DNA of 6,290 nucleotides from Candidatus Aminicenantota bacterium. GTDB lineage: Bacteria; Acidobacteriota; Aminicenantia; Aminicenantales; Aminicenantaceae. The stretch covers positions 1-6,290 of the forward strand of contig JAFGNQ010000017.1 in assembly GCA_016926925.1 (NCBI GenBank), read 5' to 3'. The translations under genes were made by a program, and so were the position numbers. This document shows, one piece after another, positions 1-6,204 of this stretch. The stretch's first letter is position 1; every line of letters begins with the position of its first letter. Under the pieces are notes generated by a model that saw only the letters and a program-made list of their open reading frames with translations, had not been told where the DNA came from and did no database searches.

Positions 1-241
1 GACCATTGGATCACCTTGAATACGCGCCAAATTGCCCCGTCTATTCTAAAGGAGAGCCCTGATTATTGCAAGGAAGCCGATTGCCATTACCGTTTCTGCA
101 ATAGAGCCGCTTTAGGTTCGGATGATTTGCATAAAGAGCCGAGGATCGCTCATACGAATCACAATCCGTTTGAGTCACATGAGGAGAGTGGCTGGATGTT
201 CGACCGACAGGGACGGTAGCGAGCTCCTTTATCAGGAAGAA
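1..241. other. Window-edge region without a secure gene
   Basis: No convincing complete gene is visible here. Plus frame 1 is open from base 1 to a TAG at 217-219 (72 codons). This could be the 3' end of a convergent gene, but the translation matches no family I recognise and its codon-position bias is weak. On the minus strand, an ATG at 6-4 is preceded by an AAGGTGA Shine-Dalgarno-like stretch, so a gene following the operon might start right at the edge; only two codons are in view. No clear rho-independent terminator follows the operon's last stop at 242. Bases 67-81 match 6243-6257 exactly over 15 nt, which may be chance. Confidence 0.3.
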
Positions 242-907
242 TCAATCCGGGACACGATTGACTTGAAGACTTTTAAGTGGAATCTGGAGAGATATCAACC
301 GGCCCTCTTCATCCGTATCCAGGAGTGTTTCCGATTCGCCCATCTCCATGATCAAACGGCAGGGGCTTTCTTCGGAAGGCTCGATAGAAAAGGGTGTTTC
401 AAACTGAGGGATGATGTAGGCGGATAGTTCCATCCTTTCCAGAAGAGTACAGGAAAACTTCTTTGTCAGCACCAAATAGGGAGAGTATACGGCATTCGGT
501 AATAGAAAGGCATCCCGTTTGATTTTGATCTCGGTCTTCTGTTCCTGTCCTGCCACCAAGATGACACTTTCGACCTGACCTTCGTTGACGACACTCAAGA
601 CCTCTTGCCGGACCCCACTTACGGAGCCTTCAAAAAAATACTGTGTGGCAATGAAGCTCTTGTCCAATCTAATGCTGATTTTGTCGATCACCATCGGGAT
701 CGGCTTGGTCATGCGGCCCCTCACCGTGAGAACGTATCCGTCACCCTCAGTCTGCCAAATGTATTCCTCATAACCCACTTTTTCGCCCATGAAATGAATA
801 TCGAAAACACCCTTATCCTCCGAGGGGACGGGCTTACCTGAAGTAAGGATTACAGAGTGGACCAAAAGGAATAGGGCGCAAATCAAGAGCGGGTATTTTT
901 TAAACAT
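242..907 (-). CDS. Exported protein of unknown function, 221 aa
   Basis: I do not recognise the family with certainty. The N-terminus is a typical Sec signal peptide: two lysines at 3-4, a hydrophobic core at about 6-22, and a likely cleavage near the Thr-Ser-Gly at 22-24. No lipobox is visible, since the only early Cys (10) lies inside the hydrophobic core, so it is probably a soluble periplasmic or secreted protein. The rest alternates short polar and hydrophobic runs, suggesting a beta-rich fold, and loosely resembles DUF3108-like periplasmic proteins; that resemblance is inference. It is the last gene of the operon, 21 nt after the ybjQ-like stop and in the same frame. A GGAGG sits directly against the ATG (912-908, then 907) with no spacer, which is unusual. 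No alternative start codon lies between the preceding TGA and this ATG, so the start stands. As the distal gene of a sigma/anti-sigma operon it may act in the envelope response, but this is not shown. Confidence 0.85.
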   Translation of the reverse strand: MFKKYPLLICALFLLVHSVILTSGKPVPSEDKGVFDIHFMGEKVGYEEYIWQTEGDGYVLTVRGRMTKPIPMVIDKISIRLDKSFIATQYFFEGSVSGVRQEVLSVVNEGQVESVILVAGQEQKTEIKIKRDAFLLPNAVYSPYLVLTKKFSCTLLERMELSAYIIPQFETPFSIEPSEESPCRLIMEMGESETLLDTDEEGRLISLQIPLKSLQVNRVPD

Positions 908-928
908 CCTCCGAGCTTGAGGGAATTG

Positions 929-1243
929 TCACTCCACGATGACGGCAGTGCCGTAGGCCAGAATTTCCGAAGCGCTCTGCATAATCATAGAGGTCGTGAA
1001 GCGCATACCGACAATGGCGTTGGCCCCCAGGCTTTCGGCCTCCTCGACCATCCGGTCAAGCGCTTGTTCTCGTGATTCGGCCATCATCTTGGTATAGTCC
1101 GTGATTTCCCCGCCCACAATATTCCGTAAACCGGCTGCGATGTCTCGCCCGATATGACGGGCACGAATGGTATTCCCCCTTACCAGCCCGAGATTCTTCT
1201 TGATCGTTTTTCCAGGGACTTCGAAAGTGGTCACGATCATCAT
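929..1243 (-). CDS. YbjQ/UPF0145 family protein, 104 aa
   Basis: This is a small cytoplasmic protein of the YbjQ (UPF0145, formerly DUF74) family, usually annotated as a putative heavy-metal-binding domain; its biochemical role is not settled. Supporting features are the normal family length of just over 100 residues, the N-terminal strand beginning MMIVTTFEVPG, the central segment with GLRNIVGGEITDYTKMM (39-55), a helix with ESREQALDRM, and the conserved LGANAIVGMRF block (72-82) ending in AYGTAVIVE. The family forms pentamers in known structures; nothing in the sequence argues against that here. The gene overlaps the anti-sigma gene by ATGA, so the two are probably translationally coupled, and a perfect GGAGG lies 7 nt before the ATG. 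A second ATG follows immediately, so translation could begin one codon later. Its position behind a sigma/anti-sigma pair suggests a stress-linked function, which is inference. Confidence 0.93.
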   Translation of the reverse strand: MMIVTTFEVPGKTIKKNLGLVRGNTIRARHIGRDIAAGLRNIVGGEITDYTKMMAESREQALDRMVEEAESLGANAIVGMRFTTSMIMQSASEILAYGTAVIVE

Positions 1244-1686
1244 TTTTCAACCTCCTTGTACCGTTCCCTTTTCCTCACGAAAATTCTTTCTCGTATTATA
1301 GAAACCAGGAGGACAACCAAACCGCCCAAGACAACCAGGATGCCCACTTTCAACACCATGGGCGTCGTCGGATCCTGGATCATGCCTTCGACGGCTTTGT
1401 ATCCGCCATAGAAAAGAAGTATGATAGCACCGATGGACAACAATATCCAGCCAATATGTCTCTCCAAACGGTTGTAGACTGATGACCAATAGACCTGCCA
1501 GGTTTCCTTTGGTGGTTTTTTAAGTTCCATTTGATTCATCACCTCCTCGAATTTTTTCATTTCTTCCCACTCTCTCCGACAAGAATCGCAGTGTCGGAGG
1601 TGTTCTTCAACCTGTTTTTTCTGTTCTTCACTCAACTCTCTGTCATGGTATGAAGAAATGAGCTCTTTTACTTTTTGATGATCCAT
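1240..1686 (-). CDS. Zinc-finger anti-sigma factor, two membrane segments, 148 aa
   Basis: This is the probable membrane-bound anti-sigma factor of the ECF sigma gene just upstream. The N-terminal cytoplasmic domain (about 1-55) is a zf-HC2/ZAS anti-sigma domain with the classic H-x3-C-x2-C motif at H29, C33 and C36, flanked by a charged helix rich in Glu and Lys. Two hydrophobic segments follow, at about 78-96 and 110-131, with a Lys/Arg-rich C-terminal tail (132-148), so both ends are predicted to be cytoplasmic. There is almost no extracytoplasmic domain, only a loop of about a dozen residues, so signals are more likely sensed through the membrane, the zinc site or a partner. I chose ATG 1686 over the in-frame TTG 1698 because GGAG (1696-1693) lies 6 nt before the ATG and would fall inside the longer reading. 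It lies 21 nt after the sigma stop and overlaps the ybjQ-like gene by ATGA. Confidence 0.92.
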   Translation of the reverse strand: MDHQKVKELISSYHDRELSEEQKKQVEEHLRHCDSCRREWEEMKKFEEVMNQMELKKPPKETWQVYWSSVYNRLERHIGWILLSIGAIILLFYGGYKAVEGMIQDPTTPMVLKVGILVVLGGLVVLLVSIIRERIFVRKRERYKEVEK

Positions 1687-1707
1687 AATGGTCTCCAAAT
1701 CGCGCCT

Positions 1708-2307
1708 CTATTCGAAGCCCAGGTATTTTCCAACGATGCCCTTCAACTTTTTCTTGGCATAGTACAGAGAGGACATGATTGTCCCGATCGGCTTGTCCAA
1801 AACTTCTGCCATATCCTGATAGGAAAACTGCCGAAAATACCTAAGAATGATGACTTCCTTCTGCTCAGGCGGTAGCTCCTCGATTCCTTTCCAGAGGGCT
1901 TCCTTCATCTCCCGGTCCTCATGCTCGACTTTGAGGACACGGACATTCTCAAGGGGAACCTCGTTAAGGCGCCGGCGCTTCTTAAAATGATCGAAACAGA
2001 GATTTTTCAGTATCTTGTAAAGCCATGGAAAGAAGGGTCGTTCGATGTCAAACTTCTTGATTCTCCGGAAAGCCCTGATGAACGCATCCTGCGAGATATC
2101 CAGCGCATCCTGCTGGTTGTGTACAAAAGCCAAGGCCACATAATAAGCCGAGTGCATGTACCGGGCAACGATTTCCTGATAAGCCTCCTTATTGCCCTTT
2201 TGGACAACAGCAAGGATCTCTTTCTCAGAAAGTATTTTTCCCTGTTTCATGCAATCTTTCGTTCCGAGAAAAACAGCTTCTCTCTCCAGAGCAGTTTCTT
2301 TGTGCAT
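1708..2307 (-). CDS. ECF-subfamily RNA polymerase sigma factor, 199 aa
   Basis: An alternative sigma factor of the extracytoplasmic-function (group 4) type that directs RNA polymerase to a stress or envelope regulon. Sigma region 2 spans about 41-110: it includes DALDISQDAFIRAF, matching the conserved core-binding segment, then PFFPWLYKILKNLCFDHF followed by a basic run, matching regions 2.3/2.4 that melt and read the -10. Sigma region 4 spans about 137-192: GIEELPPEQKEVIILRYF, then a helix-turn-helix around SYQDMAEVLDKPIGTIMSSL for the -35. Regions 1.1 and 3 are absent, as expected. The start is uncertain. ATG 2307 has AAGG 8 nt upstream and is preferred over TTG 2322. ATG 2250 would remove 19 poorly conserved residues and begin near the usual ECF N-terminus. 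The gene follows rlmB by about 41 nt and is followed at once by its probable anti-sigma gene, the usual arrangement. I saw no clear ECF autoregulatory promoter just ahead of it. Confidence 0.93.
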   Translation of the reverse strand: MHKETALEREAVFLGTKDCMKQGKILSEKEILAVVQKGNKEAYQEIVARYMHSAYYVALAFVHNQQDALDISQDAFIRAFRRIKKFDIERPFFPWLYKILKNLCFDHFKKRRRLNEVPLENVRVLKVEHEDREMKEALWKGIEELPPEQKEVIILRYFRQFSYQDMAEVLDKPIGTIMSSLYYAKKKLKGIVGKYLGFE

Positions 2308-2348
2308 AGAGACAACCTTCAAGTAGGAATACCGCTCTGCCCCGGATT

Positions 2349-3083
2349 TTATTCACTCTGCAGCCGAAATTTTTTCCTTTGACGTACGACCTCGAACATA
2401 AACACGGCCGCAGCCGCCGCCACATTGAGAGACGTGATCTGTCCCGCGAGTGGAATGGAGAGAATCCTGTCGCATTTGTCTCTTACAAGCGGGCGCAGCC
2501 CCTTTCCTTCAGAACCCAGCACCAAACCCACGGGGACATTGTAATCGAAATCGAACCAGTACTCACGCCCGCCTCCTTCGGCGCCGACAAGCCAAATCCC
2601 CCTTTTTCGCAATTCATCCATGGTGCGCGCCAGGTTTTTTACCCTGGAAATGGAAAGATGTTCCGCAGCTCCCGCAGAAACGGTGAGGACGGCGCTGGAA
2701 ATACCGGCAGATCTTCTCTCGGGGAGGATGAGGCCGTCCGCTCCGGAACATTCTGCCGTGCGAATGATCGCCCCCAGATTCTGAGGATCCTCCACCCCGT
2801 CGCACAGGAGCAGAAAAGGCTTCGCGGCGCCTTCGAGAATCTCATCGAGCGGAACAAAGGCTTTGAGAGAAAGGAAGCCGATGACGCCCTGGTGGTTTCG
2901 GTCCAGTATGTCCAATTTCTTTCGTGGTACGAATTGCAGCGGGATGCGGTGCAGCTTGGCACGATGGAGCAATTCCGCAATTTTTCTCCTGTCGGAATCC
3001 TGTTGAACCAGGATTTTCTGGACACGCCGGGGTGAGGATTTTACGACCTCCATCAGAGGATTGATCCGGCTTATTTTATCCAT
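2349..3083 (-). CDS. rlmB: 23S rRNA (guanosine-2'-O-)-methyltransferase RlmB-type, TrmH/SpoU family
   Basis: A SPOUT-class, S-adenosylmethionine-dependent RNA ribose methyltransferase, most like RlmB, which methylates the 2'-OH of a guanosine in the peptidyl-transferase region of 23S rRNA (Gm2251 in E. coli). Residues 1-75 form the substrate-binding domain, beginning MDKISRINPLMEVV, which matches the INP(V/L)xE signature. The catalytic domain shows all three SpoU motifs: motif 1 DPQNLGAIIRTAECSGA (99-115, with N102 and R108), motif 2 LVLGSEGKGLRP (187-198, with E192) and motif 3 IPLAGQITSLNVAAAAAV (210-227, with S218 and N220), the deep trefoil-knot segment. The 244-aa length is standard. ATG 3083 is the only reasonable start, because the upstream frame reaches a TGA within six codons with no alternative start, although no strong Shine-Dalgarno precedes it. 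It is the first gene of the operon, behind a good promoter. A paralogous TrmH-family enzyme with another rRNA or tRNA target cannot be excluded. Confidence 0.93.
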   Translation of the reverse strand: MDKISRINPLMEVVKSSPRRVQKILVQQDSDRRKIAELLHRAKLHRIPLQFVPRKKLDILDRNHQGVIGFLSLKAFVPLDEILEGAAKPFLLLCDGVEDPQNLGAIIRTAECSGADGLILPERRSAGISSAVLTVSAGAAEHLSISRVKNLARTMDELRKRGIWLVGAEGGGREYWFDFDYNVPVGLVLGSEGKGLRPLVRDKCDRILSIPLAGQITSLNVAAAAAVFMFEVVRQRKKFRLQSE

Positions 3084-3131
3084 GCTCGCGGTTGTCGATC
3101 ATGAGGCGACAGCGGCAACCTCACAATTACG

Positions 3132-3160
3132 CTTATACCACAGGGAAAACCGGAGTTCAA
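3132..3160 (-). promoter_or_regulatory. Sigma70-type promoter with extended -10, ahead of rlmB operon
   Basis: On the minus strand, TTGAAC (3160-3155, 4/6 to the -35 consensus) is separated by exactly 17 nt from TATAAG (3137-3132, 5/6 to the -10 consensus). A TGG directly before the -10 fits the extended -10 motif TGn. Transcription would start near 3125, giving a leader of about 42 nt before rlmB ATG 3083. This would serve the whole five-gene unit. Predicted by eye only. Confidence 0.65.
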
Positions 3161-3324
3161 TCGCCTTTCCTCTCGCATGTCAAGGCAACGCAAAGACTTC
3201 CGGATCTTAGCAACACATCTCTAACAACCGGGCGAAGCACGGCACACATTCCCTTTCATGATCGAGATCTAAGCTAACGAAGAAAGAGACTTCTGCATCC
3301 GTATGAAGCACGAAGTTGCTGGCG

Positions 3325-3404
3325 GAGAGTGAGTCACAGTTTGTTTGAGTCGCATGGTGGTTGGTGGGGGGGTCTTCGACGAAAACAGACTGTGACTCAC
3401 TCTC
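3325..3404. repeat. 22-bp inverted repeat with G-rich loop in the divergent intergenic region
   Basis: The arms at 3325-3346 and 3383-3404 are complementary over 22 positions with a single G-T mismatch (3341/3388); the core of the arm is GAGAGTGAGTCACAGT. The 36-nt loop contains GGTGGTTGGTGGGGGGG (3356-3372), four G tracts that fit a two-layer G-quadruplex. The structure lies 63 nt upstream of the -35 of the kinase promoter and about 165 nt upstream of the -35 of the rlmB promoter, so neither predicted transcript would contain it. It might be a protein-binding operator, a small degenerate mobile repeat or a transcript hairpin of an unseen RNA. No target-site duplication flanks it. Confidence 0.85.
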
Positions 3405-3466
3405 ACCCTTGTCATGTGATTTGAAATCATAACGGAAGCGGGAATGCATTCTGAACATCGATGTTC

Positions 3467-3495
3467 TTGAATCTTCTCTGTGAAATTGGTAAAAT
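3467..3495 (+). promoter_or_regulatory. Sigma70-type promoter of the kinase gene
   Basis: TTGAAT (3467-3472, 4/6 to the -35 consensus) is followed after a 17-nt spacer by TAAAAT (3490-3495, 5/6 to the -10 consensus). The start point would be near 3501-3503, only about 21-23 nt upstream of the TTG start at 3524, with GGTGA at 3514-3518 as ribosome binding site. An ATG at 3461 lies upstream of this promoter and could not be translated from its transcript. Predicted by eye. Confidence 0.6.
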
Positions 3496-3523
3496 TCTTA
3501 TATCTTCATCGCCGGTGAACAGA

Positions 3524-6001
3524 TTGTCAGTAAAATGTCCCAAATGCCAGACTGAAAATTCCGATTCTCAAAGCTTTTGCGGCAGCTGCGGTACACGGTT
3601 ACCGGAAACGGAGAAGATTGCCGTCCCTACCAGGACCCTTGAATTTCCCAGAGAAAAGCTCACCACAGGATCGACATTTGCAAGACGGTACCAGATTATC
3701 GAAGAGCTCGGCAAAGGCGGTATGGGCAAGGTCTATAAGGCCAATGATATCGAGATCAAAGAAAAGATCGCCATCAAACTCATAAAACCGGAGATCTCCA
3801 CCGATAAAAAGATCATTGAACGGTTTCAGAACGAATTGAGATTCGCCCGGAAGATCAGGCACAAGAATGTCTGCCAGATGTACGACCTCAACAGTGAAGA
3901 TGGAACTTACTACATCACAATGGAATATATCGAGGGCGAAAATTTAAGGGACATGATCCGCATGAGCGGTCGATTGGGTATCGGAACCGCATTCTCCATA
4001 GCAAGGCAGATTTGCGAAGGATTAGCAGAGGCGCATAAACTCGGCGTTATTCATCGCGACTTGAAGCCCAGCAACATCATGATAGATAAAGAAGGCCGTG
4101 TCCGGATTATGGACTTCGGTATTGCTAGATCCTTGAAAGAAAAAAGCATCACGGGTGTCGGCGTTATAATGGGCACTCCCGAATACATGTCTCCAGAACA
4201 GGTTGAGGGGAAGGACAGCGATCGCTCTTCTGATATTTATTCATTGGGTACAATCCTCTACGAGATGGTTACGGGAAGAGCGCCCTTCGGAGGAGATACG
4301 GCTTTAGCCGTAGCGATGAAACACAAAACTGAAATGCCCAAAGATCCCAGAGAGAGCAACACACAGCTCTCAGAGGAACTCAGCAGCGTAATACTGAAGT
4401 GTTTGGAGAAGGATAAGGATAAGCGGTATCAGAGCGCTGAAGAATTACGGTCAGTGCTTGTCAATATTGAAAAGGACATCCCGGCAACGGAGAGAACGGA
4501 TGCACATAAAAAGCCGCTTACCTCAAAAGAAATCACGGTGACCCTCAGTGTGAAGAGATTATGGATACCTGCATCCATCGTAATGTTAATGATAGTCGTC
4601 GGATTATTCCTTTGGCATCCCTGGTCCGGATTCAAATCCTCATCTTTAAAGTCCGGTAAGCCTTCCGTAGCCGTTCTTCCTTTTGAAGATTTGAGCTCTG
4701 GGAAGGATCAAGATTATCTGTGTTTTGGTTTTGCGGAATCATTGATCAATGCCCTGAGCAAGATCAATAGACTTAGAGTGCCGGCGAGAACCTCTTCGTT
4801 CTCATTCCTCGGCAAGGATCAAACCATCAGGGACATCGGCGACAAGCTCGATGTCAGGACACTACTCGTCGGAAGTCTGCAGAAGGCAGGAAAAAGGATT
4901 CGCATAACCACCCAGCTTATCGACACGGCTGATGAATCTCTGCTTTGGTCGGAACAGTACAATCGTGATTTGGACGATGTGTTCGACATTCAGGACGAAA
5001 TCTCTCTTCACATCGTGGAAACATTGAAAGTCAAACTTATCGGAAAAGAAAGAGCGGCGCTGACAAAACGTGAAACTATCAACACAGAGGCTTATCAATT
5101 GTATTTACAGGGCAGGTTTTTCCGTTGGAAAGAAGATAAAGATAATTTCTTTAAAGCCAAAGACTGCTTTGAACAGGCTATCGAAAAAGATCCGGAATAT
5201 TCATCAGCCTATGCGGGATTGGCGGATACCTACATGCTGCTCGGCTTATTTTCCCTGATATCGAGAGATGAGGCTGCCAAGCAGGCAAAGGAGGCCGTCC
5301 AAAAAGCTCTTGATTTGGACGCGAATTCATCCGAAGCGCACACTTCCATGGGTGTTATTCTCGAAATCTTCGATTGGGATTGGAAGGGAGCCGAGCGGGA
5401 GTTCAAGCGGGCTCTAGATTTGAATCCCAATCACTTCGATGCTCATTATGAATATGCCCTTTTATTGTCTCGCACCAAAAGGTTCGACGAGGCCGAAGTC
5501 GAATTCAAAAAATCTCTACGGATCGATCCGTTGCAGTACATGGCATATGATAAGTTCAGTGTTTTGTATAAGCGCATAGGAGATATCGATAAAGCAGAAG
5601 AACAAAGCAAAAAAAGAGACGCGCTGCAGCCTCCTTTTTCTTCCGGTGCGGATGCTGTTGAAAGAACTAAGAGACTGATCGAAAGAGACGGAAGGCTTTC
5701 GGATCATTTGAGATTACTCGCTGAAGCTCATATTCAATCAGGGGAAGAAACAGAGGCGTTTAAAATTATAGGGGAATTAGAGGCAGCATATAAGAGCAGC
5801 GATATCGGGAATATCGCTTTCAATACGGCTGTTGTCTATCTCTATCTCAATGAGACGGATAAGGCCGTATTGTGGCTTGAAAGATCTTATGAGAAGCGCG
5901 ATCCTCTCCTCTGTACATGGATGGTCAACAGCACAGATCCGGACCCTTTGCGCCAAGATTCGAGGTTCACGGCAATTTTGACCAAGATGGGCTTGAACTG
6001 A
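3524..6001 (+). CDS. Transmembrane Ser/Thr protein kinase with zinc ribbon, TolB-like domain and TPRs, 825 aa
   Basis: A bacterial Hanks-type (PknB-like) kinase anchored in the cytoplasmic membrane. Domains in order (numbered from TTG 3524): an N-terminal zinc ribbon with C5, C8, C19 and C22; a linker; the kinase domain at about 56-319; one membrane helix at about 347-365; a TolB/FlgO-like domain at about 379-505 (starting PSVAVLPFEDLSSG); and TPR repeats from about 520 to near the end. Kinase residues are all present: glycine loop GKGGMGKV (63-70), Lys85 in IAIK, Glu104, catalytic HRDLKPSN (177-184), DFG (197-199) and GTPEYMSPEQ (217-226). It is an RD kinase and should be active. The basic residues before the helix predict a cytoplasmic kinase and an extracytoplasmic TolB/TPR part. 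At least five TPR-like helix pairs are visible, plus the typical C-terminus DPLRQDSRF. An in-frame ATG at 3461 would add 21 residues, but it lacks a Shine-Dalgarno and lies ahead of the promoter; TTG 3524 gives the usual start just before CPKC. Target and ligand are unknown. It is transcribed as a single gene, divergent from the sigma operon. Confidence 0.93.
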   Translation: MSVKCPKCQTENSDSQSFCGSCGTRLPETEKIAVPTRTLEFPREKLTTGSTFARRYQIIEELGKGGMGKVYKANDIEIKEKIAIKLIKPEISTDKKIIERFQNELRFARKIRHKNVCQMYDLNSEDGTYYITMEYIEGENLRDMIRMSGRLGIGTAFSIARQICEGLAEAHKLGVIHRDLKPSNIMIDKEGRVRIMDFGIARSLKEKSITGVGVIMGTPEYMSPEQVEGKDSDRSSDIYSLGTILYEMVTGRAPFGGDTALAVAMKHKTEMPKDPRESNTQLSEELSSVILKCLEKDKDKRYQSAEELRSVLVNIEKDIPATERTDAHKKPLTSKEITVTLSVKRLWIPASIVMLMIVVGLFLWHPWSGFKSSSLKSGKPSVAVLPFEDLSSGKDQDYLCFGFAESLINALSKINRLRVPARTSSFSFLGKDQTIRDIGDKLDVRTLLVGSLQKAGKRIRITTQLIDTADESLLWSEQYNRDLDDVFDIQDEISLHIVETLKVKLIGKERAALTKRETINTEAYQLYLQGRFFRWKEDKDNFFKAKDCFEQAIEKDPEYSSAYAGLADTYMLLGLFSLISRDEAAKQAKEAVQKALDLDANSSEAHTSMGVILEIFDWDWKGAEREFKRALDLNPNHFDAHYEYALLLSRTKRFDEAEVEFKKSLRIDPLQYMAYDKFSVLYKRIGDIDKAEEQSKKRDALQPPFSSGADAVERTKRLIERDGRLSDHLRLLAEAHIQSGEETEAFKIIGELEAAYKSSDIGNIAFNTAVVYLYLNETDKAVLWLERSYEKRDPLLCTWMVNSTDPDPLRQDSRFTAILTKMGLN

Positions 6002-6065
6002 CTTCCGTATAACGCCTATTTTGCCCGTATGTCTCTCCACAGACAGCCGCAACGAAGCTTTTGTA

Positions 6066-6095
6066 GCAAGATCGGCTCGCCCGTAGGGTAAAAAC
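6066..6095. repeat. Direct repeat, copy 1 (30 bp exact)
   Basis: The 30 bases starting GCAAGATCGGCTCGCCCG recur without mismatch at 6261-6290. A shared block at the 5' side, CAGCSGCAACGAAGC (6044-6058 and 6192-6206, one difference), suggests that both belong to one longer repeat. Copy 1 is about 47 bp shorter between these two blocks than copy 2. Confidence 0.9.
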
Positions 6096-6148
6096 GGTCG
6101 ATGATATAATCAGAATTTCTTTAGGAACAAAAGCATCGACCGTTTTTA
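6089..6148. terminator. Long inverted repeat, possible bidirectional terminator
   Basis: The arms TAAAAACGGTCGATG (6089-6103) and CATCGACCGTTTTTA (6134-6148) are perfectly complementary over 15 bp around a 30-nt loop. The right arm ends in five T and the left begins with five A, so the hairpin could terminate transcription from either side, including that of the kinase gene 88 nt upstream. The loop is longer than in standard intrinsic terminators, and the T run is inside the stem. It might instead be a structural part of the surrounding repeat. The loop also contains a perfect TATAAT (6105-6110), without a recognisable -35. Confidence 0.55.
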
Positions 6149-6150
6149 TG

Positions 6151-6173
6151 AATAATCCAGGCCCTGGGTTATT
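6151..6173. repeat. 23-nt near-perfect palindrome
   Basis: AATAATCCAGG and CCTGGGTTATT flank a single central C; 11 positions pair, one of them as G-T. It begins two bases after the long inverted repeat ends. It could be a dimeric protein-binding site or a second hairpin of the same repeat element. Confidence 0.75.
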
Positions 6174-6204
6174 CACGAGTCGAGGTTGGTGCAGCGGCAA
6201 CGAA

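Larger units (their letters stand above)
3084..3460. other. Divergent intergenic region between rlmB operon and kinase gene
   Basis: About 380 bases without a credible gene. It holds the minus-strand promoter (3160-3132) and the inverted repeat (3325-3404). The stretch 3161-3324 shows no tRNA, terminator or recognisable riboswitch by eye. An 83-codon minus frame at 3458-3207 runs through the inverted repeat, resembles no protein family, and is not annotated. Confidence 0.7.

Noticed and set aside
16..219. Plus-strand open frame at the window start, possibly a convergent gene end
   Set aside because: Open from base 1 but with no recognisable motif and weak codon bias; too little to annotate as a gene.
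1687..1698. TTG start extending the anti-sigma factor by four residues
   Set aside because: The extension would include the GGAG that serves as ribosome binding site for ATG 1686.
1921..2382. Plus-strand open frame of 153 codons opposite the sigma gene
   Set aside because: Antisense to clear sigma region 2 and part of region 4, with no family resemblance.
2379..3035. Plus-strand open frame of 218 codons opposite rlmB
   Set aside because: It lies almost wholly antisense to a methyltransferase with all SpoU motifs, and its translation has no recognisable domain; it is a shadow of the real gene.
3325..3404. Complete MITE or insertion sequence end pair
   Set aside because: No target-site duplication flanks the arms and no transposase lies nearby; kept only as an inverted repeat.
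3207..3458. Minus-strand 83-codon frame upstream of the kinase
   Set aside because: It runs through both arms and the G-rich loop of the inverted repeat, has no convincing start signal and resembles no protein.
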